Shown here in pieces: positions 11,701 to 22,995 of a stretch of 64,000 bases of DNA; positions within the stretch are counted from its first letter, which is position 1; each line of letters starts with the position of its first letter. The DNA lies in assembly GCA_004794655.1 (NCBI GenBank), contig SMMW01000550.1, positions 372,001-436,000 on the forward strand, in the 5' to 3' direction. Source of the stretch: Marisa cornuarietis. Lineage: Eukaryota; Mollusca; Gastropoda; Architaenioglossa; Ampullariidae. The notes beneath the pieces were generated by a model. The model did not search any database. It had not been told where the DNA came from and saw only the letters and a list, made by a program, of their open reading frames with translations. The position numbers were made by a program, and so were the translations under genes.

Positions 11701-12480
11701 GCTAACAACTTAAGTTTTTATTAGTATTTTATTAAAATATATAGTGAGTGTTTAATCGTTTCAATATAAAAGCATATGTGGACATCGCAGCCATTGCAAG
11801 CGCCTAGAGACTATGTTAATGAAGCGATGACTAATCATTCATTTGACAGGACAGCAAATGAGGTTTTGACCTTTTAATACTCAGGCGAGGGTTTGACGGT
11901 TGTTTCTCGTGCAAGGGGTTCTTCAAACAGATTGTGGAAATGAGACCTTTGAACGAGTTTATCGTTCTGACTTACTTGTTTGAAAAACAAATTGCGGTAG
12001 GGCTGGCCTTTAAATCCTCACGTTTGAGCAATTCACATTTGGTCTTGTGACCCCCACAACAGCAACTTGCTAAATGGCTTTAGTGGTGGTGGTCGTCGTA
12101 GGAAAATCTTGTGTGTGTGTGTGTGTGTGCGCGCGTGCGTGACTGCCTGTAAGCGTGAGAAGCGGGAGACGGGTGGTAGTGGATGGGCAGGAAATCGGCA
12201 AACACACTCGCAGGCCACAAAGTAGTGCAGGCAGCTAGTGGATTGCGAGTTTGGCGGTACACTGAGCAAAACACAGCAGGACTGTTAAAACATCAAAGTG
12301 AGCCTCCGCGTCTGATTGGAGGAAACTTTTCCGCAGCCGTCAAACTGTGAGAAACGCTCACACACCCCAACAGCTCGTGCACCACCGCCATTCATTGTGC
12401 TATTAATATCACATTCCAGCCACAACACAATTTGTGCTGCGGTATTTTTTTTAATGTCCACTTTAAGATGATACGTGGCT
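8781..12480. other. 3.7 kb of mostly unique non-coding sequence
   Basis: Contains a short CA tract (9043-9061), a GGC/GGT-rich patch (about 9270-9320), a (GTTT)n run (about 9668-9690), a G10 run (10865-10874) and a GT tract (12112-12131). The remainder is AT-rich, low-repeat sequence with only short open frames. No gene, tRNA or element recognised. Confidence 0.4.
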
Positions 12481-12488
12481 GGCTTTAG

Positions 12489-12555
12489 AAGAATGGCGGC
12501 CTGCAACCACAGAAATCGTGGCCTTGAATAACGAATGTCGTGACGTATTTCCGGT
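12489..12555. promoter_or_regulatory. Candidate promoter: YY1-type, CRE-like and ETS motifs
   Basis: AAGAATGGCGGC at 12489-12500 resembles the YY1 initiator motif. TGACGTAT at 12541-12548 is CRE-like, and ATTTCCGGT at 12547-12555 is an ETS site (ACCGGAAAT on the minus strand). An ATTGG box lies upstream near 12313-12318. No linked coding exon is recognised on either side. Confidence 0.28.
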
Positions 12556-12732
12556 AACGCTGTGACAAGAAAAGGGAGTTAACTGATCCTCAACCGATAT
12601 CAAGGCTTCCTATTCGTAAAGCAGTACCCAAGCTTAGGTGGGTATATCTAAAAATGATAACAGCTTTATTTAGAACTCTTACTTCTTATTTCCTGCATCT
12701 TCAATACGTTTCGTTCTTGTTTTCCTCGGTGT

Positions 12733-13170
12733 GTGTGAAAGTGTGTCGCAGTGTGTGGAAGTGTGTGGCAGTGTGTGGAAATATATGGAAGTGCATAGAA
12801 GTGTGTAGCGGTGTGTGGAAATGTGTGGCAGTGTGTGGAAGTGTATGGCAGTGTGTGGAAGTGTGTGGCAGTGTGTGGAAGTATATGGAAGTGTGTGGCA
12901 GTGTGTGGAAGTGTGTGGCAGCGTGTGGAAGTATATGGAAGTGTATGGAAGTGTGTAGCAGTGTGTGGAAATGTGTGGCAGTGTGTGGCAGTGTGTGGAA
13001 GTGTGTGGCAGTGTGTGGGAGTATATGGAAGTGTGTGATGGTGTGTAAAAGTATATGGAAGTGTATGGAAGTGTGTAGCAGTGTGTGGAAATGTGTGGCA
13101 GTGTGTGGCAGTGTGTGGAAGTGTGTGGCAGTGTGTGGGAGTATATGGAAGTGTGTGGAAGTGTAAGGCA
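12733..13170. repeat. 10/20-bp minisatellite of GTGTGTGGAA and GTGTGTGGCA units
   Basis: About 43 decamers, mostly GTGTGTGGAA alternating with GTGTGTGGCA, with variants such as GTATATGGAA, GTGTGTAGCA and GTGTATGGAA. A longer block recurs: the segment around 12931-13020 repeats around 13051-13140. The unit lacks stops in several frames, so long open frames on both strands (170 to 185 codons) are by-products. Confidence 0.92.
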
Positions 13171-14780
13171 GTGTAGGTTCCTTTGCAGTCTTGTATGGCC
13201 AGCGTATAAGCTGACCTGCTCATTCATTTATTATTAAAAGCCCGAGGTGAACAAAATTCATCAAAGTGAAAGACAAGGAGCCTGTAGCAGCACCAGAACA
13301 TTACTCACTACAATAGGAACAACACAAAATATCAACAATTATCCTTTACTCGGTAAAAGCCAACCATCGCAAAATCTTTTGTTAAGAATCATCCATCGCT
13401 GGGCTCATCTAAACTTTTTCTTCACACCATCTTTCTTTTCTTTAAAACCTCCACTCTGTGCCATCTTCTCTCTCTATATATATATATTAAATATTCTCTG
13501 CCTTCTAAATGTTCATTTCCTTAGTGTTTAATGTTATTTTATTTTTTCTTGTTTTAAAAACTATTTTACATCTTCCTTTAAGGAGAGGATTAGATTATTT
13601 TGTTTGCTTATGCTTTATTTTAAAAATTATTTTCATTATTCTTGTCATTGTCATTCTCTCTTCCTTTTCATTCTCTGCTCCCCCACCTCTCTTTCTTCCT
13701 TGTGTGTGTGCGCGGGCACTGATGCTCTGCGTCTGTCTGAGTGTTCGGATCTCTGTGTGTGTGCTTGTCTTCGCATGTGTTTGTTTGTGTGTATGTATCT
13801 GTGTTTTTGAATATGTCTTCTCTTTGTGGCTAGGCTGTCTCTGTGTCTGTCCGTGTGAGTCTCGGGGGATGTGTGTGTGTGTGTGTGTGTTGCCTTCTTT
13901 ATTTGTGTTTCAGTCTGACTATCGTGTCGTGCATGCGTGAGTTTTGCTCGTGCGCACGGCAAAGTCTCGTCTTCTATGATCACGGTAATCCTCGCCTAGT
14001 CCTCCACTTGGACTTAAAAGCAGACGATAATGATATCATGATAATAGTAGACGAGTTAAAACGAACGGGAGGGGGCGGGGGAGGGAAATGTGTTTGCCGG
14101 GCAGCCAGGACCGCTGGCTCCGCAAATACGACGAGGGATATTAAGCGGCCCGCCGTCAGCAGCGTGACAGATGTAAATCGCTCTTGTCTAGAAGCTCACT
14201 CAATCACAGGCCAGCGGCTAGTGCTTGCATGCGGGCGCCTACCGGCCAGAGGCCTGCCCTTTGATATCCGAAGGGGGTCTGAGCGATTCACTTGTTGGGC
14301 CAGGCACCTCATTTCCATAAATGAAGTTTCTGTTAGCGGTGATGAAGTTGTACTGTTGCTAGTACGGTTCTCGCAGTTTTTGGAGAAGTAGCAACCGTTC
14401 CACCTCTACTGCAATGTTACTACAGGGCTACTAGCTCAACAATAACAACACATTATCGTCATCAACATCATCAACATTAAGAGGATGGGGGATAGGAAGA
14501 AGAGAGAGTCAGGGAGAGAGTCAGAGAGGAGAACCATGTCCACGATGGAAACTAGAAGGAGAGTTGTTTTCCCGTGTGTTGCCGAGAAGTTATTTCCATG
14601 GCCCAGTTCCTGAACGGTTTAGATGACATTAAACACACCCCATGGTGTTGCTGAACTCTCTAAGCGGTTGCTTCCTAAATTTGAAGTAGATATCACCTTA
14701 TACTATAAAACTGACACAATATTCTTCACAATAATAAGCGGAGAAAATGTCTAACAAGACATGGTAGCGAACGTGAGGTG
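13171..14780. other. Unique and pyrimidine-rich sequence
   Basis: Includes TC/TA tracts near 13468-13490, T-rich sequence at 13500-13690, degenerate GT-rich text at 13700-13890 and a GC-richer part at 14060-14300. A 182-codon plus-strand frame (13843-14391) shows no domain I recognise and starts inside GT-rich sequence. No gene called. Confidence 0.35.
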
Positions 14781-14782
14781 CT

Positions 14783-14832
14783 TGCACCTTGGAACCCATG
14801 CACTGACCTAATGTCTGTAATCCACTGAGCTA
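14783..14832 (-). other. tRNA-like head at the array edge (possible SINE seed)
   Basis: On the minus strand an A-box TAGCTCAGTGG (plus 14822-14832) is followed after 24 bp by GGGTTCCAAGG (plus 14787-14797), which resembles a B-box GGTTCGANNCC. The A-to-B spacing is about 8-9 bp shorter than in standard tRNAs. It could be the decayed tRNA head from which the array expanded. Motif-level evidence only. Confidence 0.3.
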
Positions 14833-17251
14833 TAGTCTGTAACCCACTGAGCTAGAATATCTGTAATTAACTGAGCAAAAGTAATGTCTGTAACCCACTG
14901 AGCATAAGTAATGTAACACACTGATCTAAAGTATTATCTGTAACCTACTGAACTACAGTACTACATGTAACCCACTGAGTTAAAGTAATGTCTGTAACCC
15001 ACTGAGCTAAAGTAAAGCCTGTAACTCGTTGAGCTAAAATAATACATGTAATCCACTGAGTTAAAGTAATGTCTGTAACCCACTGAGCTAAAGTAAAGTC
15101 TGTAACCCACTGAGCTAAAGTAAAGTCTGTAACCCACTGAGCTAAAGTAAAATCTGTAACTCATTGAGCTAAAGTAACGTCCGTTACTCATTGAGCTAAA
15201 CTAAAACATGTAACCCACTGAGCTAAAGTAATGTCTGTAACCCACTGAGCTGAAGTAAAATCTGTAACTCATTGCGCTAAAGTAATACATGTAACCCACT
15301 GAGCTAAAGTAATGTCTGTAACCACTGAGCTAAAGTAACGTCTGTAATCCACTGAGCTAAAGTAAAGTCTGTAACCAACTGAGCTAAAGTAACGTCTGTA
15401 ATCCACTGAGCTAAAGTAAAGTCTGTAATCCACTGAGCTAAAGTAATACATGTAATCCACTGAGCTAAAGTAATGTCTGTAATCCACTGAGCTAAAGTAA
15501 AGTCTGTAACTCATTGAGCTAAAGTAAAGTCTGTAACACACTGAGCTAAAGTAAAGTCTAAAACCCACTGAGCTAAAGTAATACCTGTAACTTACAGAGC
15601 TAAAGTAAAGTCTGAAACCCACTGAGCTAAAGTAATACCTAGAACCTACTGAGCTAAAGTAATGTCTGTAACCCACTGAGCTAAAGTAAAGTCTGTAGCT
15701 CATTGAGCTAAAGTAATACATGTAACCCACTGAGCTAAAGTAATGTAACTCACTGATCTAATGAAATTCCTGTAACCTACTGAGCTAAAGTAATGTCTTT
15801 AACCCACTGAGCTAAAGTCTGTAACACACTGAGCTAAAGTAAAGTCTGTAACCCACTGAGCAAAAGTCTGTAACACACTGAGCTAAAGTAATGTCTTTAA
15901 CCCACTGAGCTAAAGTCTGTAACACACTGAGCTAAAGTAATGTCTGTAACCCACTGAGCTAAAGTCTGTAACACACTGAGCTAAAGTAATGTCTTTAACC
16001 CACTGAGCTAAAGTCTGTAACACACTGAGCTAAAGTAATGTCTGTAACCCACTGAGCTAAAGTCTGTAACACACTGAGCTAAAGTAATGTCTTTAACCCA
16101 CTGAGCTAAAGTCTGTAACACACTGAGCTAAAGTAATGTCTGTAACCCACTGAGCTAAAGTCTGTAGCACACTGAGCTAAAGTAATGTCTGTAACCCACT
16201 GAGCTAGAGTCTGTAACACACTGAGCTAAAGTAATGTCTTTAACCCACTGACTTAAAGTCTGTAACTCATTGAGCTAAAGTAATACATGTAACCCACTGA
16301 GCTAACGTAATGTCTGTAATCCACTGAGCTAAAGTAAAGTCTGTAACCCACTGAGCTAACGTAATGTCTGTAATCCACTGAGCTAAAGTAACGTCTGTAA
16401 CCCACTGAGCTAAAGTAAAGTCTGTAACCCACTGAGCTAAAGTAATACCTGTAACTTACTGAGCTAAAGAAATGTCTGTAACCCACTGAGCTAAAGTAAT
16501 GTAACACACTGATCTAAAGAAATACCTGTAACCTACTGAGGTAAAGTATTGTCTTTAACCCACTGAGCTAAAGTCTGTAACCCACTGAGCTAAAGTAAAG
16601 TCTGTAACTCACTGAGCAAAAGTCTGTAACCCACTGAGCTAAAGTAATGTCTTTAACTCACTGAGCTTAAGTCTGTAACACACTGAGCTAAAGTAATGTC
16701 TTTAACCCACTGAGCTAAAGTCTGTAACACACTGAGCTAAAGTAATGTGTGTAACCCACTGAGATAAAGTCTGTAACCCACTGAGCTAAAGTAATGTCTG
16801 TAACCCACTGAGCTAAAGTCTGTAACACACTGAGCTAAAGTAATGTCTTTAACCCACTGACTTAAAGTCTGTAACTCATTGAGCTAAAGTAATACATGTA
16901 ACCCACTGAGCTAACGTAATGTCTGTAATCCACTGAGCTAAAGTAACGTCTGTAACCCACTGAGCTAAAGTAAAGTCTGTAACCCACTGAGCTAAAGTAA
17001 TACCTGTAACTTACTGAGCTAAAGTAATACCTGTAACCTACTGAGGTAAAGTAATGTCTTAAACCCACTGAGCTAAAGTCTGTAACCCACTGAGCTAAAG
17101 TAAAGTCTGTAACCCACTGAGCTAAAGTAATGTCTGTAACCCACTGAGCTTAAGTCTGTAACCCACTGAGCTAAAGTCTGTAGCACACTGAGCTAAAGTA
17201 AAGTCTGTAACTCACTGAGCTAAAGTCTGTAACCCACTGAGCTAAAGTAAG
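14804..17251 (-). repeat. 2.45-kb minisatellite array; each unit carries a pol III A-box match on the minus strand
   Basis: About 90 to 100 units, mainly 27 bp (AAAGTAATGTCTGTAAC then CCACTGAGCT) and 22 bp (lacking GTAAT). Read on the minus strand each unit contains TAGCTCAGTGGG or a one- to two-base variant. That matches the tRNA internal promoter A-box consensus TRGCNNAGYNGG, and the following GGTTA also fits a tRNA D-loop. Between about 15790 and 16260 the 22- and 27-bp units alternate regularly, giving a 49-bp higher-order repeat. A segment starting CTGACTTAAAGTCTGTAACT at about 16249 recurs at about 16856, so a block near 607 bp was also duplicated. Because 27 bp is nine codons, the minus strand shows open frames with a nine-residue YRLYFSSVG-like period. 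I regard these as artefacts. No full B-box is present in the unit. Confidence 0.9.
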
Positions 17252-17882
17252 TCTAAGCTTCTCATGTTTTGTTTGAACATTTTCTCACAGCTAAATAAAT
17301 CCGTGGAATTGCTATCGAGCTACACACATGTTCAGAAGTAGTTTACTTAGCGTGTGGTAGCGTATCAAACACATGGAAATCTTCACAAATAATCTTCTTG
17401 TGACAACAAAACAAAAAAAGGTCTCAAAAATCAATGGTGACAAAGCCTGAGTGATTGCACTACACTTAGGCAGGGAGTCTTCAGGTGGCCACAGGGATAT
17501 TCCTGTCTCAATATCATTTCAATCAAAAGGCTGGATTCTATAAAAAAAAAAAAACAGACGTGAAAACATGGACATTTTTCCCCCAAAACAAACACCCCCA
17601 CACATCATACTTTATTTCAAATTAACTTTAAAAATGCTTTTATACTCATTGATGCGTGTACGAACTTGTGTTTAGATAAAGTTAAATATTGAGAGCCGTA
17701 TAATTGTCCGATTCGAGTACAGTAATGTTTGTCAATTCTGTCTTCAAAGCGCTGCATCCAGAAATCAAAATCCATACATTTTAAGTGTAAGCCTGCGAAA
17801 ATATAAGAAGGAATTCTACAACTGCTTGGATTTTTACAGAAATATTAACTTAAAGGGTTAGTGAGCTGCAAATGTTTTTTAA

Positions 17883-17927
<45 letters not shown>

Positions 17928-20900
17928 GACCGAAGCAGACGACAAAATTAGATATGAAATTTCAACAGTAATTATGGAGACAAACACAAGAATGTAGAGA
18001 AGTGGCAAACCACGACCAGTTAGACTAAAGTACAGGTCTGAGTGAGTAAGCTAATTACCTACAATCATCACCAGGCACAGAAAGAAGTCCAAATAGCTTT
18101 ATATCCTAACACTTGTGTTGTGGACCTCTTTCTGTGTTGAGAACGGAGGGTGAGTATTCTCCCAGATTTGGGGAAATCTTATCTTGCACTAGAAACAAAT
18201 TTTGCGCCCTACTAGTCCTCTAAGTTATGTAAATGAAGAGACTTAAAGTTTTAAGGTTTTTTTATTTCTACACCCACCTAACACCCACCACCAAAAAGCA
18301 AAAAAAAAAAAAAAAGAAAGAAAATACAGGATTAACAGGAGAGAGAAAAATGAAAAAAAGTAGGAAATACGGGATTAACGGAAGGAAGGAAGAAAGAAAG
18401 AAAATTCAACAGGTTCTAATAATACTTTTCTTTAGTGCCCCTCATACTGGTCTTTTTTTTATAGTCAAACTATTGGCAAACTATGACTGGAGGTGTAAAG
18501 GGGACAATCGTACGAGACCAATGCCTATAACTTTAGCGAGAGCAGACAGTACAATCAGGATTAAAGATAAACTTTGGTAGTGGTAATGGGCTTCCCTTGT
18601 TCTTGTCAGTTTTGTTTTGCGCGTTTGAGATAAAATGGTACCGTTCCCCAGCCCCTGAGAGTATATCAGCTCTAACGAGTGTCTGCAGATTGATCATGAC
18701 TGTCAGGTCTAAAAGACAGCAGATCGATAACAGAAGGTATTTTTTTCATAAATTTTACAAATGCACTCATCTCTTAGAACTGGCTCTCTCTTCCCTAGGG
18801 CTTGGTGAAAAGAGGGAATGGCAGGATGGGAAGAAGCTGACGAGAAAGTGGTACAAGGGGTGGAAGATGCTGAGGATAATAGACCCGAGGAACACACCAA
18901 CGGGACTCCACATTATTCCTGGAGCTTGTTACTTGTACTTCACATCTTAATTAAGTCGGGATTCCATTAGCGTCGACAAACATTATTTAATGATTTGTTT
19001 CCTCAAACAGTTCAGCTCATTATTTTTTTTAAAGAGGTCTACTTTTAAAAGTTGAAGTACCTTCTCTTTATACAAAAATGCTCTTCCTGTCAAAAAACTA
19101 TAACCACTCAATTTCATTTTAATCAAATCGAAAAATTAACCTTTCACCTTTAACAAAGTCTTATCACTGTTCACAGTGATAACAGAATTTTTTTTCTTCT
19201 TTATCATGAATAGGGAACACTAGGTAGGTTATTCCTAGACATTTAAATAAGAAACTCACTTCATCATTACTTTCCAGCGACCTAACATAAACAGTTTCTA
19301 CTTGATACTTAATTTGCTCATGAAAATAGGTTCGTGAAAGATTTTTCTCCTTCTTTTTCATCTTGGCGTGTGGACCTAGGGTGTCCCACAGCTTCAGCAG
19401 CTAGAAGAGAGCTCACTCGTATTCGTCTTATCTCGCTCGAGATACTCTATCAAAAGTTTGGGTCTGGGCGCCCCACAACCGTTTGACTGACGGTGAGTCC
19501 GCTCGTCGAGGGCCAGACAGCCTCCGCCATAGAGATAACGGGAGGCTCCATCTGCCATCAAGGAGAGATGCTCTAGCCAGGTCAAGTTTTTGCCAGAAGC
19601 CAGATGAGGATCTGGAGTTACATGGTGTCGTTACGGGAGGGAAGGGGTTATGAGAACATGAGCTGTGTACTACTTCAATTGCTGTAACTTCGTAGACTTA
19701 CCTTGACTCGGCGCCAGCAAGCATCCGACACCAGTAATAAACATTAATTTACACTTTTTTTAGTCGCTAACTTCAGACTTTTTAAAAATGTAATCTGCAT
19801 TTTTCGCTTTTCCCATTTTTCTCTTTCATATCTCTCTCTCTCTCTCGCTCTCTTAAAAGAGGCTGAAGCACAAAATATGGTTGTTTACAAGATAGTTTAA
19901 AACCATCATCTTGATTCCCGAAACTCTTTTTAACAAAACATTCAAGAGTGTGCCCTAGGCTGTGTCTTTGTTAAACATATTTTCCTGGTGAAGTTTGAAA
20001 TACCCTGACAAAGTTGCTGTGAAATAATATCTCTTAATATTCAGCAACGGAAATTTGATCTACAAGCCTTAAAAACACATAAAACCTCTGAGCACGTGAC
20101 TAGGTCTCCTTTATGACCCACAAAAAATTCTATGTTATACTAAGACTACTTCAGTATTGTAGGTACTTTTATCAGTTTGCACCAATAGTATTGTCACTGT
20201 TTTTCATTTCACTTCTCTTCTTTTTGACGCATGCCATTATTATATTATTTTGTTGTTTAACAATATTTTCCTCTTTATAGCAAGGGTGATGTTTTGCTTT
20301 TTGATTTTTGCAAATCACAATAGTTAATTAAAATTGTCTTATTATTTTTTTATTTTATGTTCCCTATGCCTATGGCTGAGTCTCTAAGACATGCCCTATG
20401 TACCATATCAATGGCGAGGATTTAACTCGTTCATATTATGCTACCCATATACATTTACCAACCTGTTTGGTAAAAAAAATTGCATTAAAGTAAACCTACT
20501 ACCTTTAGAATTCTGGTCCCATTGTCTGCTCCAAAGAAGAATCTTTACTAAATAAGTTTAAATACTTCATTATAATGAAAGGAATATATCTAAATATATA
20601 TATTATACAGCCTGAAATATAATTTTCATCTTACTGTACTATGCACTCCTGTAACATATGTACACCGGGCCTTTTGAGTGGGTCTAATAGACTATCACAG
20701 GGATAGCTTGTCTTCTCTCTCTTTATTTCTCTCCTCTTTTCTCAGTAAGCATGGGTAATCTTTCGTACTCTATTCTGTGTTCATTTTTAATGGATTAGAC
20801 TTGTGTGGATGCCTAATGCTTGTGTTGTTAAGTTGTTGGTCTATTTTCTGAATTTCATTTAATCTGTATCTTGCCTGCCATCCAACGCCGCTGTTGTGAT

Positions 20901-21164
20901 CGTGGAGATAAATGCAAATAGTTGGGCAGGTTCACCTTGCGGTATACATTCTCATGCATCTGCTTTAGTAGGATTTGGGTATTTAATTAGGTCTAATTTT
21001 TTTTTTTAGTCACAGGTACTTAGCAACTATTGCTACATAGGATGACTATGAACTGTTGACCTTAATTAATATTCTTATTTTTGGACTGCAAGACACTGAC
21101 CTATGAACTCGAGTACGAACTGGGCCACAGTACGTCAAATGTAAATTGGTTAACTGAAGTCATA
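17252..21164. other. 3.9 kb of AT-rich unique sequence
   Basis: Contains (AAT)n at 17886-17928, A-rich tracts at 17540-17555 and 18300-18315, and TC tracts near 19830. A minus-strand frame at 19394-19585 includes CGAPRPKLLIEYLERD, which faintly resembles the GRPKxxYxxxLERD tail seen in some LINE proteins. It is too short to call. No gene recognised. Confidence 0.35.

Positions 21165-21237
<73 letters not shown>
21165..21237. repeat. (GAT)24 microsatellite
   Basis: Uninterrupted GAT trinucleotide tract. Confidence 0.95.
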
Positions 21238-22709
21238 GGTAAGTGTGAAGGGTCGTGATCAGACATGACAGCAATGTACGAACATTATAAGAGGCTCTAA
21301 CAAAATGAACAAATATGTTCTGTGCCGAGATGATAAATGTTTCGTGAAGTTACACGGTGACTGCTTCGGTGATTTTGTGGCCTTTGCGTAAATCGTCTCA
21401 AGTAAGAATTGCAAATATAGTCGATTAATTAGTAAAATTCTTCCCCCGTTCCTCCCTTCTCGTTATGTTTTCACTCTTTCTGCCCCTTTTTTCTCTTCTT
21501 ACATTCACTTGCTCCGCTTTGTCTAAATTACTGATGTTTAACTTGTTTTCTTTTTACGATGTGTTTACACCCTGACTCAGGTTAAATCTTCCAGCAGTTT
21601 CATCGCAAATTTCCTTTCTCCATTTTCTTCCTATCTGTATCTCTCTTTTATTTCTCTTCTGTATATATATTTAAAGAGAGAAGAAATTCCAAATAGGAAC
21701 CATCTGTGTGAGTCGTCTACCGTGCATTAAATAAAAGTTTAATTACCATCAGCTCAGAACAGTCCGCAATGAGTGCACAACAGTTGATACATGAAGTCGG
21801 TCTGGGTTCATGTAAACATGTATTTTCAGACTTTTTTCCAATAGCTGGCTTCGCTCATTGCAATAGTTCCTATTCCGAAAGGATTCAGCAAATAAAGGTC
21901 TGGCAGTGGGCTTTTCTCTTGGCTCGCTTCATTTCGTTCTGTTTAAGTTGTTTGAAAAGCAATCAGTGTCTTCGGCTTTTTGGAGTCTTGCCTCTCTCAA
22001 ACTTTAACAACAAAAATAGCTACAGGAGACTATTGTACATTTCTTCAGCGATTCTTTGGCTGGAATCGTTAGAAGCCATGTTTCTTAACGAGTCAAAAAA
22101 GTGTGATGAAGGAGAATGAGCTGTAGGCTTGAGGTGAAGGGATGGCGGGGACTAAGGTGTGATGGGGCCGGGGTGAGAGGAACCTCATGCCTTTGTGAGA
22201 AATCTTTTATGCGTATGTCTTATAATTTGTTAATATATTTAATTTACTCTAATTTATTTAGTCTAGATTAACTCACTTTTTTCCTTCTTAAACTTAAAAA
22301 TTCGACACCAGTAACGAGCATTGATTTGATTTTAGCGAGAATACGAGTCCACCCCATTTTCAGTATTTACTTTTGTTGACATACGACAACATTAGAAAGT
22401 GTTGTTATTGTTGAAAGTGCTCCCCCCTTATTGTCAGAATAAAGATGTGTTTGTGTGTGTGAAGTAGGGTAGAGTAGAAATTATATATCAAATACAATGT
22501 ATGAGCAATTTGACAATATTGTCAACGCCTAGCTGCTGCGTGTCATTCTAATGTAGTAACGGTGACGATAAGAAAAGTGACGATGGCAATGATTATTAAT
22601 GACAATGGTAATGACAATAAAATTGACAGTGACAATACTTTTAATGATTTTTGCAGCAAGTCGATAGGTGTCTTAACAGTAATTTCTTTGGTGAACATTT
22701 CTCGCCTCT
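21238..22709. other. Unique stretch, no recognisable gene
   Basis: A 116-codon plus-strand frame at 21769-22119 begins with ATG and lies in non-repetitive DNA, but I see no domain, and hydrophobicity is patchy. Chance remains the simplest reading. Confidence 0.3.
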
Positions 22710-22995
22710 TTGGAGTTGGGTTGGTTTGGGTTGGGTTGTTTTGTGTTAAGTTGGTTTGGGTTGGGTTGAGTTGGTTTGATTTGGGTTGGTTTGGGTTGGG
22801 TTGTTTTGTGTGGGGTTGGTTTGGTTTGGGTTGGGTTGGGTTGGGTTGGGTTGAGTTGGGTTGGGTTGGGTTGAGTTGAGGTGGGTTGGGTTGGTTTTGT
22901 GTTGGTTCTGGGTTGGGTTGGTTTTTGGGTTGGTTTGGTTTGGATTGGTTTGGTTTGGATTGGTGTGGGTTGGTTGGGTTGGGTTGGGTTGGTTG
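22710..22995 (+). repeat. (GGGTT)n-type G-rich repeat, G-quadruplex-prone
   Basis: Degenerate tandem repeat of GGGTT, TTTGGGTT and GAGTT units on the plus strand, including uninterrupted GGGTTGGGTTGGGTTGGG blocks near 22825-22870. Four or more G3 runs spaced by TT satisfy the usual quadruplex pattern. It is not the TTAGGG telomere repeat. The complementary strand gives spurious Pro/Thr/Gln/Asn-rich frames. Confidence 0.9.

Noticed and set aside
12654..13227. 170-185-codon frames on both strands
   Set aside because: Products of the GTGTGTGGMA decamer repeat; open simultaneously on opposite strands.
14961..17068. Minus-strand frames with a nine-residue YRLYFSSVG-like repeat
   Set aside because: The period equals the 27-bp DNA unit. 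Frames break wherever 22-bp units occur, so this is a translation artefact of the array.
14804..17251. CRISPR array
   Set aside because: Units are contiguous direct repeats without unique spacers, in a eukaryotic setting with no cas genes.
19394..19585. LINE C-terminal tail (PRPKLLIEYLERD)
   Set aside because: One short resemblance only; neighbouring tail motifs (GHV, DRxxWR) are missing.
22710..22995. Interstitial telomere
   Set aside because: The unit is GGGTT/TTTGGG, not TTAGGG, and is degenerate without an array of canonical repeats.
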